A stretch of DNA of 64,000 nt from Eubacterium sp. AF36-5BH (GTDB taxonomy: Bacteria > Bacillota > Clostridia > Lachnospirales > Lachnospiraceae). The position numbers and the translations under genes are program-made. Positions 45,353-54,555 of this stretch are shown here, piece by piece (the stretch's first letter is position 1; every line of letters begins with the position of its first letter). The stretch is taken from the NCBI RefSeq assembly GCF_003460505.1, contig NZ_QTVG01000005.1, forward strand, positions 62,001-126,000, in the 5' to 3' direction. The notes below the pieces were generated by a model, which saw only the letters and a list, made by a program, of their open reading frames with translations, was not told the origin of the DNA and made no database searches.

Positions 45353-46678
45353 TTGAAGGTACTTTTTATTTCATTAGGTTGTGACAAGAATTTAGTGGAT
45401 TCAGAGCATATGTCCGGAATCTTATCTAAAGCCGGTTATGAATTTACTGACGATGAAAGAGAAGCAGACGTAATTGTTATTAACAGTTGCTGTTTTATAA
45501 ATGATGCCAAAGAAGAAAGTATTAATACTATTTTTGAAATGGCAAGATACAAAGAAGAAGGAAATTGCAAGGCGTTAGTTTTAGCCGGTTGTCTGGCTCA
45601 AAGATATTATGAAGAAATAGATGAAGAAATTCCTGAAATTGATATTTGTATAGGAACTACAGCCATAGACAGTATAGCCAATGCCTTAAATGAATTTTTT
45701 ATAAACAGGAAAAATATTCATGTTATTAATGATATAGATAAATTAGCGGGAGTTAATGCTCCAAGAAACCTTTCAACAGCAGGCAATTACGCATATTTAA
45801 AAATTGCCGAAGGTTGTGATAAATATTGCACATATTGTATTATTCCAAAGATTCGTGGAAATTACAGAAGTGTAGATATGGATGTACTTATTGAAGAAGC
45901 AAAGGATTTAGCAAACAGAGGTGTAAAAGAACTTATATTAGTGGCTCAGGAAACAACAATGTATGGTAAAGATATTTATGGAAAAAAATCTTTGCATATT
46001 CTATTGAAAAAATTAGCCAAAATTCAGGGAATTCAGTGGATAAGAATTTTGTATTGTTATCCTGAAGAAATCTATGATGAGTTAATAGAAACCATAGCTA
46101 CTGAAAAGAAGATATGCCATTATTTGGATATTCCAATACAGCATGCCAGTGACGATATTCTTAAACGTATGGGAAGAAGAACTTCCAACAAACAGTTAAG
46201 AGAAATCATTGGTAAGTTAAGAAAAAGAATTCCTGATATAATTTTAAGAACAACTTTAATTTCAGGTTTTCCCGGAGAAACACAGGAAGACCATGATATA
46301 TTAATGAAGTTTGTAAATGAAATGGAATTTGACAGACTTGGTGTATTTACTTATTCACCTGAGGAAAACACACCTGCAGCATCAATGCCTGATCAAATAG
46401 ATGAAGAAGTTAAAAATTTCAGAAGAAATGAAATTATGGAACTTCAGCAGGACATTGTTTTTGACACTACAGAAAAATATGTAGGAAAAGAATTTATAGC
46501 AATGATAGAAGGAAAAATTTCCGGCGAACATGCCTATATAGCAAGAACATATATGGATTGTCCGGGAGTTGACAGTAATATATTTGTTATGACAGATGAA
46601 GAACTTATGACTGGTGATTTTGTAAAAGTTAAAGTCACAGGTACAAATGATTATGACTTAATAGGCGAACTGATATAG
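45353..46678 (+). CDS. rimO: RimO, ribosomal protein S12 methylthiotransferase
   Basis: Radical-SAM enzyme that methylthiolates an Asp of ribosomal protein S12. The N-terminal cluster domain has FISLGCDKNLVDSE, NSCCFINDAKEES and LAGCLAQRYYEE; the radical-SAM motif is GCDKYCTYCIIPKIRG; a TRAM domain ends the protein. LGCDKN identifies RimO rather than MiaB. 441 residues. The start is an unusual TTG (45353), supported by AAGGAG ten bases before it and by the family N-terminus. Confidence 0.95.
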   Translation: MKVLFISLGCDKNLVDSEHMSGILSKAGYEFTDDEREADVIVINSCCFINDAKEESINTIFEMARYKEEGNCKALVLAGCLAQRYYEEIDEEIPEIDICIGTTAIDSIANALNEFFINRKNIHVINDIDKLAGVNAPRNLSTAGNYAYLKIAEGCDKYCTYCIIPKIRGNYRSVDMDVLIEEAKDLANRGVKELILVAQETTMYGKDIYGKKSLHILLKKLAKIQGIQWIRILYCYPEEIYDELIETIATEKKICHYLDIPIQHASDDILKRMGRRTSNKQLREIIGKLRKRIPDIILRTTLISGFPGETQEDHDILMKFVNEMEFDRLGVFTYSPEENTPAASMPDQIDEEVKNFRRNEIMELQQDIVFDTTEKYVGKEFIAMIEGKISGEHAYIARTYMDCPGVDSNIFVMTDEELMTGDFVKVKVTGTNDYDLIGELI

Positions 46679-46694
46679 CCGGTAAGGAGACAAA

Positions 46695-47231
46695 ATGAAT
46701 TTAGCAAATAAATTAACAACATTCAGAGTTTTATGTATTCCAATTTTCGTTGTATTTATGTTAATTGAATCAATTTCATATAATTACTATTTAGCGGCAA
46801 TTGTTTTTATTGTTGCAAGTATAACTGATTTGTTTGACGGAAAAATTGCTCGAAAGTATCATTTAGTAACCAATTTTGGAAAATTTATGGATCCTTTGGC
46901 AGATAAAATGCTTGTTAGTGCAGCACTTATTTGTTTAACACCAAAAATGATACCATCATGGGTGGTAATAATTATAATTAGTAGAGAATTATTTATTAGT
47001 GGTTTTAGAATGCTTGCTGCTGATCAGGGCATTGTTTTAGCAGCCGGTTGGTGGGGCAAATTTAAAACTGCTTTCTCAATGGTTATGATTATTGTACTTA
47101 TTGTTAATACACCATTAAACAATTCTGTTTTATATATTATTGGACAGATTTTAATATGGATATCATTGGCACTTACAATTATTTCTATGATTGAATATGT
47201 GTCTAAAAATTTTAATGTTTTAAAAAATTAA
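46695..47231 (+). CDS. pgsA: CDP-diacylglycerol-glycerol-3-phosphate 3-phosphatidyltransferase
   Basis: Makes phosphatidylglycerophosphate, the precursor of phosphatidylglycerol. The CDP-alcohol transferase motif DLFDGKIARKYHLVTNFGKF with MDPLAD following gives all three catalytic Asp residues. Several membrane helices over 178 residues. AAGGAG precedes the ATG, 16 bases after rimO, a pairing common in Firmicutes. Confidence 0.95.
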   Translation: MNLANKLTTFRVLCIPIFVVFMLIESISYNYYLAAIVFIVASITDLFDGKIARKYHLVTNFGKFMDPLADKMLVSAALICLTPKMIPSWVVIIIISRELFISGFRMLAADQGIVLAAGWWGKFKTAFSMVMIIVLIVNTPLNNSVLYIIGQILIWISLALTIISMIEYVSKNFNVLKN

Positions 47232-47246
47232 TTTGGAGGAAATAAT

Positions 47247-48530
47247 ATGTTAGCTTACAGTGAAATGAGCAAGGATGAATTAAAGAAAGAACTTGAAGGT
47301 TTAAAAAAAGATTATGAAGAGATTTGTAAAAAGAATATAAGTCTTGATATGTCTAGAGGTAAACCTGGCAAAGAACAGTTAGACTTAAGTATGGATATGT
47401 TAGATGTTTTAACAAGTGAGTCTGATGTACATGCATCAAATGGAATTGATTGCCGTAATTATGGCGTTTTAGGTGGTATTCCTGAGGCAAAGAAAATGAT
47501 GGCTGATATTATGGGTACAACAGAAGATCATGTTATTATATACGGAAATGCAAGTTTAAACATAATGTATGACTCTATTTCAAGAGCTTATTCACATGGT
47601 GTATTAGGATGCACACCATGGTGTAAGCTTGATAAAGTAAAATGGTTATGTCCTGTACCAGGATATGACAGACATTTTGCAATTACAGAATACTTTGGTA
47701 TTGAAATGATAAATATTCCTATGAATGCAGATGGACCTGATATGGATATGATTGAAAAATTAGTTGCAGAAGATGATTCAATCAAGGGTATTTGGTGTGT
47801 TCCAAAATATTCAAATCCAACAGGTATTTCATATTCAGATGAAGTTGTAAAGAGAATGGCAGCACTTAAACCTGCAGCAAAAGATTTTAGAATTTATTGG
47901 GATAATGCATACGCTATTCATCATTTATATGAAGATAGACAGGATGAAATATTAGATATTATTTCAGAATGTGAAAAGGCAGGAAATCCTAATTTAGTAT
48001 ATGAATTTGCATCAACTTCAAAAGTAACATTTTCAGGTTCAGGTGTAGCTGCAATGGCTTCTTCAAAAGAAAATGTTAAGTCTATTTTGGAACAGATGAC
48101 AATTCAGACAATTGGTTATGATAAAATGAATCAGTTACGTCATGTAAGATATTTCAAGAATTTTGATGGTGTAAAGAGACATATGATGAAACATGCAGAG
48201 AAAATGAGACCAAAATTCAAAGCTGTTCTTGATATGTTAGAATCTGAATTAAAGCCATGTGGAGTTGGAGAGTGGACAAATCCTAACGGTGGATACTTTA
48301 TTTCGTTTAATGCAATGGAAGGTTGTGCAAAGAAAGTTGTTTCAATGTGTAAGGATGCAGGTATGGTATTAACAGGTGCAGGTTCACCTTTCCCTTATGG
48401 AAAAGACCCTGAAGACAAGAATATTAGAATTGCACCTTCATTTGCAACGCCAGATGAATTAAAGGAAGCTAGTGAAATCTTAATAATTTGTACAAAGATT
48501 ACAGCTCTTGAGAAAATTCTTGGTTTATAA
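47247..48530 (+). CDS. PLP-dependent aminotransferase of the aspartate aminotransferase / MocR-like type (PF12897)
   Basis: Class I-fold enzyme. The PLP lysine is Lys259 in EFASTSKVTFSGSGVAAM; YSNPTGISYSDE carries the Asn-Pro-Thr-Gly motif and YWDNAYAIHHLY the Asp that pairs with the pyridine nitrogen. The N-terminus ISLDMSRGKPGKEQLDLS is typical of the PF12897 group, whose best-known member is the Corynebacterium aspartate aminotransferase. No DNA-binding domain, so it is an enzyme, not a MocR regulator. 427 residues. Aspartate is the likely but unproven substrate. Confidence 0.88.
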   Translation: MLAYSEMSKDELKKELEGLKKDYEEICKKNISLDMSRGKPGKEQLDLSMDMLDVLTSESDVHASNGIDCRNYGVLGGIPEAKKMMADIMGTTEDHVIIYGNASLNIMYDSISRAYSHGVLGCTPWCKLDKVKWLCPVPGYDRHFAITEYFGIEMINIPMNADGPDMDMIEKLVAEDDSIKGIWCVPKYSNPTGISYSDEVVKRMAALKPAAKDFRIYWDNAYAIHHLYEDRQDEILDIISECEKAGNPNLVYEFASTSKVTFSGSGVAAMASSKENVKSILEQMTIQTIGYDKMNQLRHVRYFKNFDGVKRHMMKHAEKMRPKFKAVLDMLESELKPCGVGEWTNPNGGYFISFNAMEGCAKKVVSMCKDAGMVLTGAGSPFPYGKDPEDKNIRIAPSFATPDELKEASEILIICTKITALEKILGL

Positions 48531-48643
48531 GAGAAGTATAAGATTATAAGTTTTAATAACATGGGTTGTTGTATGTTGCTTTAAATTTAATTATTTAAAG
48601 ATAACTTTGTAAAGTGAAACATATAAAGAGAAAATATATAAAA

Positions 48644-48721
48644 GTAAAAAACTATTATAGAATGATTTATTTAAGATGACAGTTAAGTTGTTTGCGTAAA
48701 TTTTTTATAATAGTTTTTTAC
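48644..48721 (+). repeat. Sixteen-base inverted repeat before the small Cys-rich gene
   Basis: GTAAAAAACTATTATA (48644-48659) recurs inverted at 48706-48721 with a 46-base loop. Inside the loop and right arm TTAAGT, 17 bases, TATAAT (48706-48711) could be a promoter. The structure could be a terminator for the aminotransferase or a regulatory leader for the next gene. The rest of the 48531-48740 gap is AT-rich and shows nothing else. Confidence 0.6.
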
Positions 48722-48740
48722 ATAATGGAGATAAAAAATA

Positions 48741-48935
48741 ATGTCAAATAAATTTGTAGATGACCTTTTAAAATTTGAAATTATTAAAAATAATGATTTG
48801 GTTTGTAACGATTGTGAATATTGTTTTGATGATGAAAAGTTACCTTGTAATACATCAAAATGTATGATATATGAAATGAAACCAGACGAAGTAATCGATG
48901 GCGGTGATTGCATGGAATATGAAAAGAGAATATAA
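48741..48935 (+). CDS. Small Cys-rich protein of unknown function
   Basis: Sixty-four residues with six cysteines in the pattern C-x2-C-x2-C, then C-x4-C and a late Cys: VCNDCEYCFDDEKLPCNTSKC and GGDCMEYEKR give the arrangement (first block abbreviated as CNDCEYC and PCNTSKC). No signal peptide; strongly acidic. It looks like a zinc or Fe-S binding knuckle. GGAG lies about ten bases before the ATG. I recognise no family. Short but with coding-like composition and a good start. Confidence 0.65.
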   Translation: MSNKFVDDLLKFEIIKNNDLVCNDCEYCFDDEKLPCNTSKCMIYEMKPDEVIDGGDCMEYEKRI

Positions 48936-49033
48936 TTACCTTAACACAAAGTAACATAAAAATAAAAGTTAAACATATAAGTAAAGTGTTGCATAATAGT
49001 AAAAAAACATATATAATATTTATTAATTAATTG

Positions 49034-49062
49034 TTGACACAAAGAACGGATTGTACTATTAT
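49034..49062 (+). promoter_or_regulatory. Sigma-A promoter of recA
   Basis: TTGACA (49034-49039), 17 bases, TATTAT (49057-49062), directly upstream of the LexA box. Confidence 0.8.
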
Positions 49063-49072
49063 ACTTATATAA

Positions 49073-49086
49073 CGAACATAGGTTCG
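49073..49086 (+). promoter_or_regulatory. LexA (SOS) box of recA
   Basis: CGAAC-ATAG-GTTCG matches the Gram-positive LexA consensus CGAAC-N4-GTTCG perfectly and lies about ten bases after the -10 box, so LexA would block transcription start. lexA itself is outside the window. Confidence 0.9.
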
Positions 49087-49103
49087 AACAGAAAGGACTA
49101 ATT

Positions 49104-50156
49104 ATGAATAAAGAAGAAAAATTAAAAGCATTAGATGCAGCAATATCTCAAATAGAAAGACAGCATGGAAAGGGTGCTATTATGAAACTGGGAGATTCGG
49201 GAAAGATTAACGTAGAAACAATTCCAACAGGCTCTCTTAGCTTAGACTTAGCATTAGGTTTGGGTGGTATACCTAAGGGTAGAGTAGTAGAAATATACGG
49301 ACCTGAATCAAGTGGTAAGACTACAGTAGCTTTACATATGATAGCAGAAGCACAGAAAAGAGGCGGTGTGGCAGGATTTATTGATGCAGAGCATGCCTTA
49401 GATCCTGTATATGCCAAGGCAATTGGTGTAGATATTGATAATTTGTATATTTCGCAGCCAGATTACGGTGAACAGGCATTGGAAATCACAGAAACAATGG
49501 TTCGTTCAGGAGCTGTAGATATCATTATTGTTGACTCTGTTGCAGCATTAGTTCCTAAGGCAGAAATCGATGGGGATATGGGCGATTCTCATATGGGACA
49601 GCATGCCAGATTAATGTCACAGGCATTAAGAAAATTAACAGGTATAATGAACAAAACAGGTTGCACAGTTGTATTCATTAACCAGTTAAGAGAAAAAATT
49701 GGTGTAATGTTTGGTAATCCTGAAACAACAACAGGTGGTAGAGCGCTTAAGTTCTATGCATCAGTCAGACTTGATGTAAGAAGAGTTGAAACATTGAAGG
49801 CTGGTGGAGAAATGGTTGGTAATAGAGCCAGAGTTAAAGTGGTTAAGAATAAGATTGCACCTCCTTTTAAAGAAGCAGAATTCGATATTATGTTTGGTAA
49901 GGGAATCTCAAAAGAAGGCGATATTTTAGATTTAGCTGCTAAGAGTGGAATTGTTATAAAGAGTGGTTCATGGTATGCATATAATGGCGAAAAGATTGGT
50001 CAGGGACGTGAAAATGCAAAGAAATATTTTATGGAACATCCTGACATCATGGAAGAAGTAGATGCAAAGGTAAGAGAGTTTTACATTCATCCTGAAGGTG
50101 AGGAAGAAACAGAGGCAGAATCTAATAACACTGAAAAAGCATCTGAGGAAGAATAA
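49104..50156 (+). CDS. recA: RecA recombinase
   Basis: ATP-dependent strand-exchange protein and co-protease for LexA. Walker [17 protein letters not shown], Walker [14 protein letters not shown], the L1/L2 region with [15 protein letters not shown] and [20 protein letters not shown] are all intact. 350 residues with an acidic C-terminal tail. It overlaps recX by one base. Confidence 0.98.
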   Translation: MNKEEKLKALDAAISQIERQHGKGAIMKLGDSGKINVETIPTGSLSLDLALGLGGIPKGRVVEIYGPESSGKTTVALHMIAEAQKRGGVAGFIDAEHALDPVYAKAIGVDIDNLYISQPDYGEQALEITETMVRSGAVDIIIVDSVAALVPKAEIDGDMGDSHMGQHARLMSQALRKLTGIMNKTGCTVVFINQLREKIGVMFGNPETTTGGRALKFYASVRLDVRRVETLKAGGEMVGNRARVKVVKNKIAPPFKEAEFDIMFGKGISKEGDILDLAAKSGIVIKSGSWYAYNGEKIGQGRENAKKYFMEHPDIMEEVDAKVREFYIHPEGEEETEAESNNTEKASEEE

Positions 50157-50779
50157 TGCATAGAATTATTAAAATGGAACCTGTTGGAAATCGCTTTAAA
50201 ATAACCTTGGATGGAGAGTTACAGTTCTATCTATATAAAGGTGAGGTAAGAAGATTAAAATTAATTAAAGATAATGAAATTTCCCATAGAGAATACAACG
50301 ATATTATGGATATTTTATACAAAAGAGCCCGAGAAAGGGCTCTTTATATTCTAGATGATTCTTATAAAACAAGAAAACAAATTATAGATAAGTTAAAGTC
50401 AGGTTTGTATCCTGATAATATAATTTACAAAGTTGTTGAATATTTAGAAGAGTATAATCTTATTAATGACAAGAGATATGCCATGTTATATCTTGATTAC
50501 AAGAAAAGCGTTTATAGTAAACGAAAAATTATACAGGATTTATATACTAAAGGAATCTCAAAAGAACTTATAGATGAAGCTTTTATGGAAAGTGATTTTT
50601 CGGAAGATGATTCAATTTCTAGTGTATTAAAAAAACGTGCAAAAAGATATGATTTGTCTGATTCAAAGGATTTGCAAAAACTTTATAGGTATTTAGTTGG
50701 AAAAGGATATTCTTTTTCAACGGTAAAAAAAGCAGTTGATAACTATATTTTGGAACAGAAAAATTCTTTTTATGAGTAA
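50156..50779 (+). CDS. recX: RecX regulatory protein
   Basis: Modulates RecA filaments. Three-helix repeats: ARERALYILDDSYKTRKQI, EYLEEYNLINDKRYAMLYL and KRKIIQDLYTKGISKELI are RecX repeat signatures, and FSTVKKAVDNYI closes the last. 207 residues. Its ATG overlaps the recA stop (TAATG), so translation is coupled. A hairpin lies within the gene at 50322-50345. Confidence 0.94.
   Translation: MHRIIKMEPVGNRFKITLDGELQFYLYKGEVRRLKLIKDNEISHREYNDIMDILYKRARERALYILDDSYKTRKQIIDKLKSGLYPDNIIYKVVEYLEEYNLINDKRYAMLYLDYKKSVYSKRKIIQDLYTKGISKELIDEAFMESDFSEDDSISSVLKKRAKRYDLSDSKDLQKLYRYLVGKGYSFSTVKKAVDNYILEQKNSFYE
50322..50345 (+). other. Strong hairpin inside recX
   Basis: AAAGAGCCC (50322-50330) pairs perfectly with GGGCTCTTT (50337-50345) around a six-base loop, unusually GC-rich for this DNA and followed by ATATT. 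It encodes part of an Arg-Ala-Arg-Glu stretch. It could attenuate recX relative to recA. Confidence 0.5.
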
Positions 50780-50910
50780 TGAAATCACATAATGCAAATA
50801 TATAGAAAATCAGTGTTTTAGAACTACTACTTTGCTTGACATTAAACGGGTAATAAAGTAAAATGGATATGTTGTAATGTACAATGAAAATTAAATAAGG
50901 AGGTGCTCCT

Positions 50911-52464
50911 GTGAATACTACTACTTGGATTATCATACTTGTTGCAGTGATTCTCGTGGACACTTTGATTTCAGCATTAGTTGCAATTTCTATAAAGAAA
51001 AATTCTGATGCCAAGAAAATTGGTACTGCTGAGGATAAAGCTCGTGGAATTATTGACGATGCAATTAAAACAGCAGAATCAAAGAAAAAAGAAGCTCTTT
51101 TAGAAGCTAAAGAAGAAAATTTAAAAACTAAAAATGAGCTTGATAAAGAAATCAAAGAACGTAGATCAGAAGTTCAACGATATGAGAAGCGTGTTCTTAA
51201 CAAGGAAGAAGCAGTTGAGAAAAAATCAGATGCCCTTGATAGGAAAGAAAATAGCTTAAAATCTCGTGAAGAAGAATTAAACAAAGCTAAGGAAAAAGTA
51301 GAACAATTAAGCGAACAGCGCATACAGGAACTGGAGAGAATCTCTGGATTAACCTCTGAACAGGCAAAAGAACAATTATTACAAACTGTTGAAGAAGAAA
51401 TTAAGATTGAAACTGCAAAATTAATTAAGGAACATGAAAAACAGGCCAAGGAGGAAGCTGATAAGAAAGCTAAGGAATTGGTTGTTAATGCAATTCAGAA
51501 ATGTGCAACAGACCATGTTGCTGAAACAACTATTTCTGTAGTTTCATTACCTAATGATGAAATGAAAGGTAGAATAATTGGTAGAGAAGGAAGAAACATC
51601 AGAACTCTTGAATCTCTAACAGGTGTTGATTTGATTATTGATGATACTCCTGAAGCAGTTGTTTTATCAGGATTTGATCCAATTAGGAGAGAAGTAGCCC
51701 GTATTGCTCTTGAAAAACTGGTTGTTGATGGAAGAATTCAGCCAACTAGAATTGAGGAAATGGTTAATAAGGCTCAAAAAGAAGTTGAGACTATGATTAG
51801 AGAAGAAGGCGAGGCAGCAACTCTTGAAGTTGGTGTACATGGAATTCATCCGGAACTTGTTAAACTTTTAGGAAAGATGAAGTTTAGAACAAGTTATGGA
51901 CAAAATGCCTTAAAACATTCTATTGAGGTTGCCCTTATCTCGGGTCTATTAGCTTCAGAGCTTGGATTGGACGTTAGAGTAGCAAAAAGAGCAGGCTTAT
52001 TACATGATATTGGTAAGGCTGTTGACCATGAAAAAGAAGGTACACATATTCAGTTAGGTGTTGATTTATGTAGAAAATATAAAGAATCAGCTACAGTTAT
52101 TAATGCGGTTGAAGCTCATCACGGTGATATTGAACCTGAAACATTAATAGCATGTATTGTACAGGCTGCTGATGCTATTTCTGCTGCAAGACCTGGTGCA
52201 AGACGTGAAACAGTACAGACTTACACAAACAGACTAAAACAGTTAGAAGACATTACAAACTCATACGAGGGAGTTGATAAATCTTTTGCCATTCAGGCAG
52301 GTAGAGAGATTCGTATTATGGTTATACCGGAAAAGGTTAGTGATGCTGACATGGTATTAATGGCTAGAAATATTGCAAAGCAAATCGAAGATGAGCTTGA
52401 ATATCCTGGTCAGATAAAGGTTAATATCGTGAGAGAATCAAGAGCCATAGATTATGCAAAGTAA
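50911..52464 (+). CDS. rny: Ribonuclease Y
   Basis: Membrane-anchored endoribonuclease that starts much mRNA decay. N-terminal membrane helix (residues 4-26), a long coiled coil (about 35-200), a KH domain with [19 protein letters not shown], and an HD domain with [13 protein letters not shown]. 517 residues. The start is GTG at 50911 with AGGAGG upstream. Transcribed separately from recX after a 130-base gap. Confidence 0.97.
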   Translation: MNTTTWIIILVAVILVDTLISALVAISIKKNSDAKKIGTAEDKARGIIDDAIKTAESKKKEALLEAKEENLKTKNELDKEIKERRSEVQRYEKRVLNKEEAVEKKSDALDRKENSLKSREEELNKAKEKVEQLSEQRIQELERISGLTSEQAKEQLLQTVEEEIKIETAKLIKEHEKQAKEEADKKAKELVVNAIQKCATDHVAETTISVVSLPNDEMKGRIIGREGRNIRTLESLTGVDLIIDDTPEAVVLSGFDPIRREVARIALEKLVVDGRIQPTRIEEMVNKAQKEVETMIREEGEAATLEVGVHGIHPELVKLLGKMKFRTSYGQNALKHSIEVALISGLLASELGLDVRVAKRAGLLHDIGKAVDHEKEGTHIQLGVDLCRKYKESATVINAVEAHHGDIEPETLIACIVQAADAISAARPGARRETVQTYTNRLKQLEDITNSYEGVDKSFAIQAGREIRIMVIPEKVSDADMVLMARNIAKQIEDELEYPGQIKVNIVRESRAIDYAK

Positions 52465-52477
52465 AATCTACGATAAT

Positions 52478-52509
52478 AGGAAATGTGAGAAATCGCATTT
52501 CCTTTTTTT
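52478..52509 (+). terminator. Intrinsic terminator after rny
   Basis: AGGAAATGTG (52478-52487) pairs with CGCATTTCCT (52494-52503), one G-T pair, six-base loop, then seven Ts. Confidence 0.85.
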
Positions 52510-52665
52510 ATGTAATAAGAAATTTCTGCAGAATTTCTTATTACATAAAAACATTCCACTAGGGATGCACCCTTGCACAAAAGAAAAAATATTGCAAAAG
52601 CAATATGTGCTGGGTGCGTAGAATGTCGCAAGCGACATTCTTTAATGCATAATAAGAAATTCCAC
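52504..52665 (+). repeat. CTAGGG repeat, copy C, with nested hairpins
   Basis: Most complete copy. It begins with a perfect 14-base inverted repeat (52511-52524 with 52532-52545) around TCTGCAG. Then comes the core CATTCCACTAGGGATGCACC (52552-52571). Next, a two-level hairpin: outer GCACCC/GGGTGC (52567-52617), then GCAC/GTGC and inner ATATTGC/GCAATAT (52589-52606) with an AAAA loop. A second hairpin follows, AATGTCGC/GCGACATT (52622-52639). The motif AATAAGAAATT occurs at both ends (52514-52524 and 52651-52661). No coding frame of note. It fills the rny-proC gap. Confidence 0.7.
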
Positions 52666-52683
52666 CACAGGATAACAGAATTG

Positions 52684-52692
52684 TGCTATAAT
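52684..52692 (+). promoter_or_regulatory. Extended -10 promoter of proC
   Basis: TGCTATAAT is an extended -10 element (TGn then TATAAT at 52687-52692), 30 bases before the proC ATG. No clear -35 box. Confidence 0.55.
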
Positions 52693-52721
52693 TTTTATAG
52701 ACTGAAAAAATAGGAGGAAAT

Positions 52722-53516
52722 ATGTTTAAATTAGGTTTTATTGGAATGGGAAACATGGGCAGTGCTATATTAAATGGAGTTTCTAAATTATATAATAAGG
52801 ATGATATAGTATTCCATAGTAGTACCAACAAAAAAATGGAAAAGATAAGTGAAGAAACAGGTGTTAAGTTTTTAAATAACAACGAAGAAGTTATAAAGAA
52901 TAGTAAGTACATAATATTAGCTGTTAAACCACAGATGTTTGAGAGTGTTTTGCCACAGGTAAAAGAAAATGTTGCACAGGAATCTGTAGTTGTTTCACTG
53001 GCACCGGGGGTTACAATTGAGCAATTGGAAGATATGTGTGGAACTAAGAAGATTGTAAGAACAATGCCAAATACTCCTGCAATGGTAGGGGAAGGTATGA
53101 CAGGCGTATCCTACAATGAAGAATTTTTCTCTCAAGAAGAAAAAGAAGAAATTGAGAAAATTTTCTCATCATTTGGGAAAATGAGAGTTGTTGAGGAAAA
53201 AATTATGGATGCAGTTGTATGTGCAAGTGGCAGCTCCCCGGCATATGTATTTATGTTTATAGAAGCATTAGCAGATAGTGTTGTTAAATGCGGAATGAAA
53301 AGAAGTGATGCGTACGAGTTTGTGGCCCAAACTGTTTTAGGTTCTGCAAAGCTTATGCTTGAAACAAACGAACATCCGGGTGTACTGAAGGATAATGTAT
53401 GTTCTCCAGGTGGGACAACAATTGCAGCGGTTGAACAGTTAGAAAATAATGGTTTTAGAAAAGCACTTTTTGCCGCAAGTGATGCATGTTATAAAAAATG
53501 TAAGGGTATTGAATAG
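52722..53516 (+). CDS. proC: Pyrroline-5-carboxylate reductase
   Basis: Last step of proline synthesis. N-terminal Rossmann GFIGMGNMGSAILNG, ILAVKPQMFE, and the C-terminal dimer domain with SSPAYVFMFIEALADSVVKCG and PGVLKDNVCSPGGTTIAAVEQLE are complete over 264 residues. AGGAGG precedes the ATG. Confidence 0.96.
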   Translation: MFKLGFIGMGNMGSAILNGVSKLYNKDDIVFHSSTNKKMEKISEETGVKFLNNNEEVIKNSKYIILAVKPQMFESVLPQVKENVAQESVVVSLAPGVTIEQLEDMCGTKKIVRTMPNTPAMVGEGMTGVSYNEEFFSQEEKEEIEKIFSSFGKMRVVEEKIMDAVVCASGSSPAYVFMFIEALADSVVKCGMKRSDAYEFVAQTVLGSAKLMLETNEHPGVLKDNVCSPGGTTIAAVEQLENNGFRKALFAASDACYKKCKGIE

Positions 53517-53525
53517 GGAGATGAA

Positions 53526-54065
53526 ATGGAAAAGTTTAAACGTATTAATAGAGAAAAAGTTTATGATGGAGCAATATTAGGATTCTGTAAAGATGAAATT
53601 ATTACACCGGAAGGAAAGAAAGTATATTGGGATTTCTTACAACATAAAGGTGCCGCGGCTGTTATACCGGTAATGTCTGATGGTAGAATTATTATGGTAA
53701 GACAGTGGAGAAATGCCATTGACAAGTATACTTTGGAAATCCCGGCTGGTGGAAAAGATTCGATTGATGAACCAACATTGAAATGTGCGGCTCGTGAATT
53801 GGAAGAAGAAACAGGATATAAGTCAGGGAAAATTGAATTTTTACAAACATTAGCTCCGGCAGTTGCATATTCAGGTGAAAAAATAGATGTGTATGTTGCC
53901 TTTGATCTTGAAAAAACACATCAACATTTAGATCCTGATGAATATATTGATTTAGAAGTTTATACTGTAGAAGAATTAATTGAGAAAATTTTAAGCAATG
54001 AAATCAATGATGCAAAAACAATATCATCTATTTTGACTTACTATCATAAATATTGTACAAAGTAA
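53526..54065 (+). CDS. nudF: Nudix hydrolase, ADP-ribose pyrophosphatase type
   Basis: Splits ADP-ribose or related nucleotide sugars. The Nudix box runs GGKDSIDEPTLKCAARELEE followed by ETGY, giving G-x5-E-x7-R-E-x2-E-E-x-G. AAAVIPVMSDGRIIMVRQWR is the strand and Arg pair seen in ADPRases. 179 residues. GGGAG precedes the ATG, ten bases after proC. It precedes a membrane-protein gene and xerD as in many Clostridia. Confidence 0.9.
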   Translation: MEKFKRINREKVYDGAILGFCKDEIITPEGKKVYWDFLQHKGAAAVIPVMSDGRIIMVRQWRNAIDKYTLEIPAGGKDSIDEPTLKCAARELEEETGYKSGKIEFLQTLAPAVAYSGEKIDVYVAFDLEKTHQHLDPDEYIDLEVYTVEELIEKILSNEINDAKTISSILTYYHKYCTK

Positions 54066-54102
54066 TATAATATATAAAAGTATTAAAGGTATATTATGAT
54101 AA

Positions 54103-54555
54103 ATGAGCTTAAATAAAGTATTTGCAAATTATAAAGTCTATGGAATTGTAATTGGAGCTTTTATTGGAATAATAGTTTACAATACAATAGCCATAGATTT
54201 TTTTGCAAGAAGAGAAGAAATTATATATACTGAGCAATTAATTAATATATTTATTATTATGCTATGCAACAATCTGAAAAGATATATTTTTATATGTATA
54301 CCCAATTTCTTGAAACATAGAGAAGCTTTTTGGGCGGTTTTAATATTTGTATATACAATAAAATTTACAGCAACACTTGTTATTGCTATAAGGCTGTCAG
54401 ATGTCTCATGGGTTATATGCAGTTTTAGATGGTTTGCATTTTTAATAATGATTATGTATGAAACATATTGTAAGAAAAAATATAAAAGATTAGCATCTAT
54501 ATCTTTTCTTGTTGCAACTACATTTATTGAAAGCTTTCTTATAAATATTTTCTAA
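54103..54555 (+). CDS. Four-TM membrane protein of unknown function at the usual spoIIM position
   Basis: 150 residues, basic, with about four membrane helices (about 15-32, 45-60, 76-96 and 130-149) and Arg/Lys-rich loops. I do not recognise a family. In related genomes and in Bacillus the nudF-xerD neighbourhood holds spoIIM, but the SpoIIM sequence signatures are not evident here. The ATG at 54103 is 13 bases after AAAGG; a closer ATG (54095) opens only a six-codon frame that overlaps this start. Base composition is even more AT-rich than the neighbours. Confidence 0.7.
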   Translation: MSLNKVFANYKVYGIVIGAFIGIIVYNTIAIDFFARREEIIYTEQLINIFIIMLCNNLKRYIFICIPNFLKHREAFWAVLIFVYTIKFTATLVIAIRLSDVSWVICSFRWFAFLIMIMYETYCKKKYKRLASISFLVATTFIESFLINIF

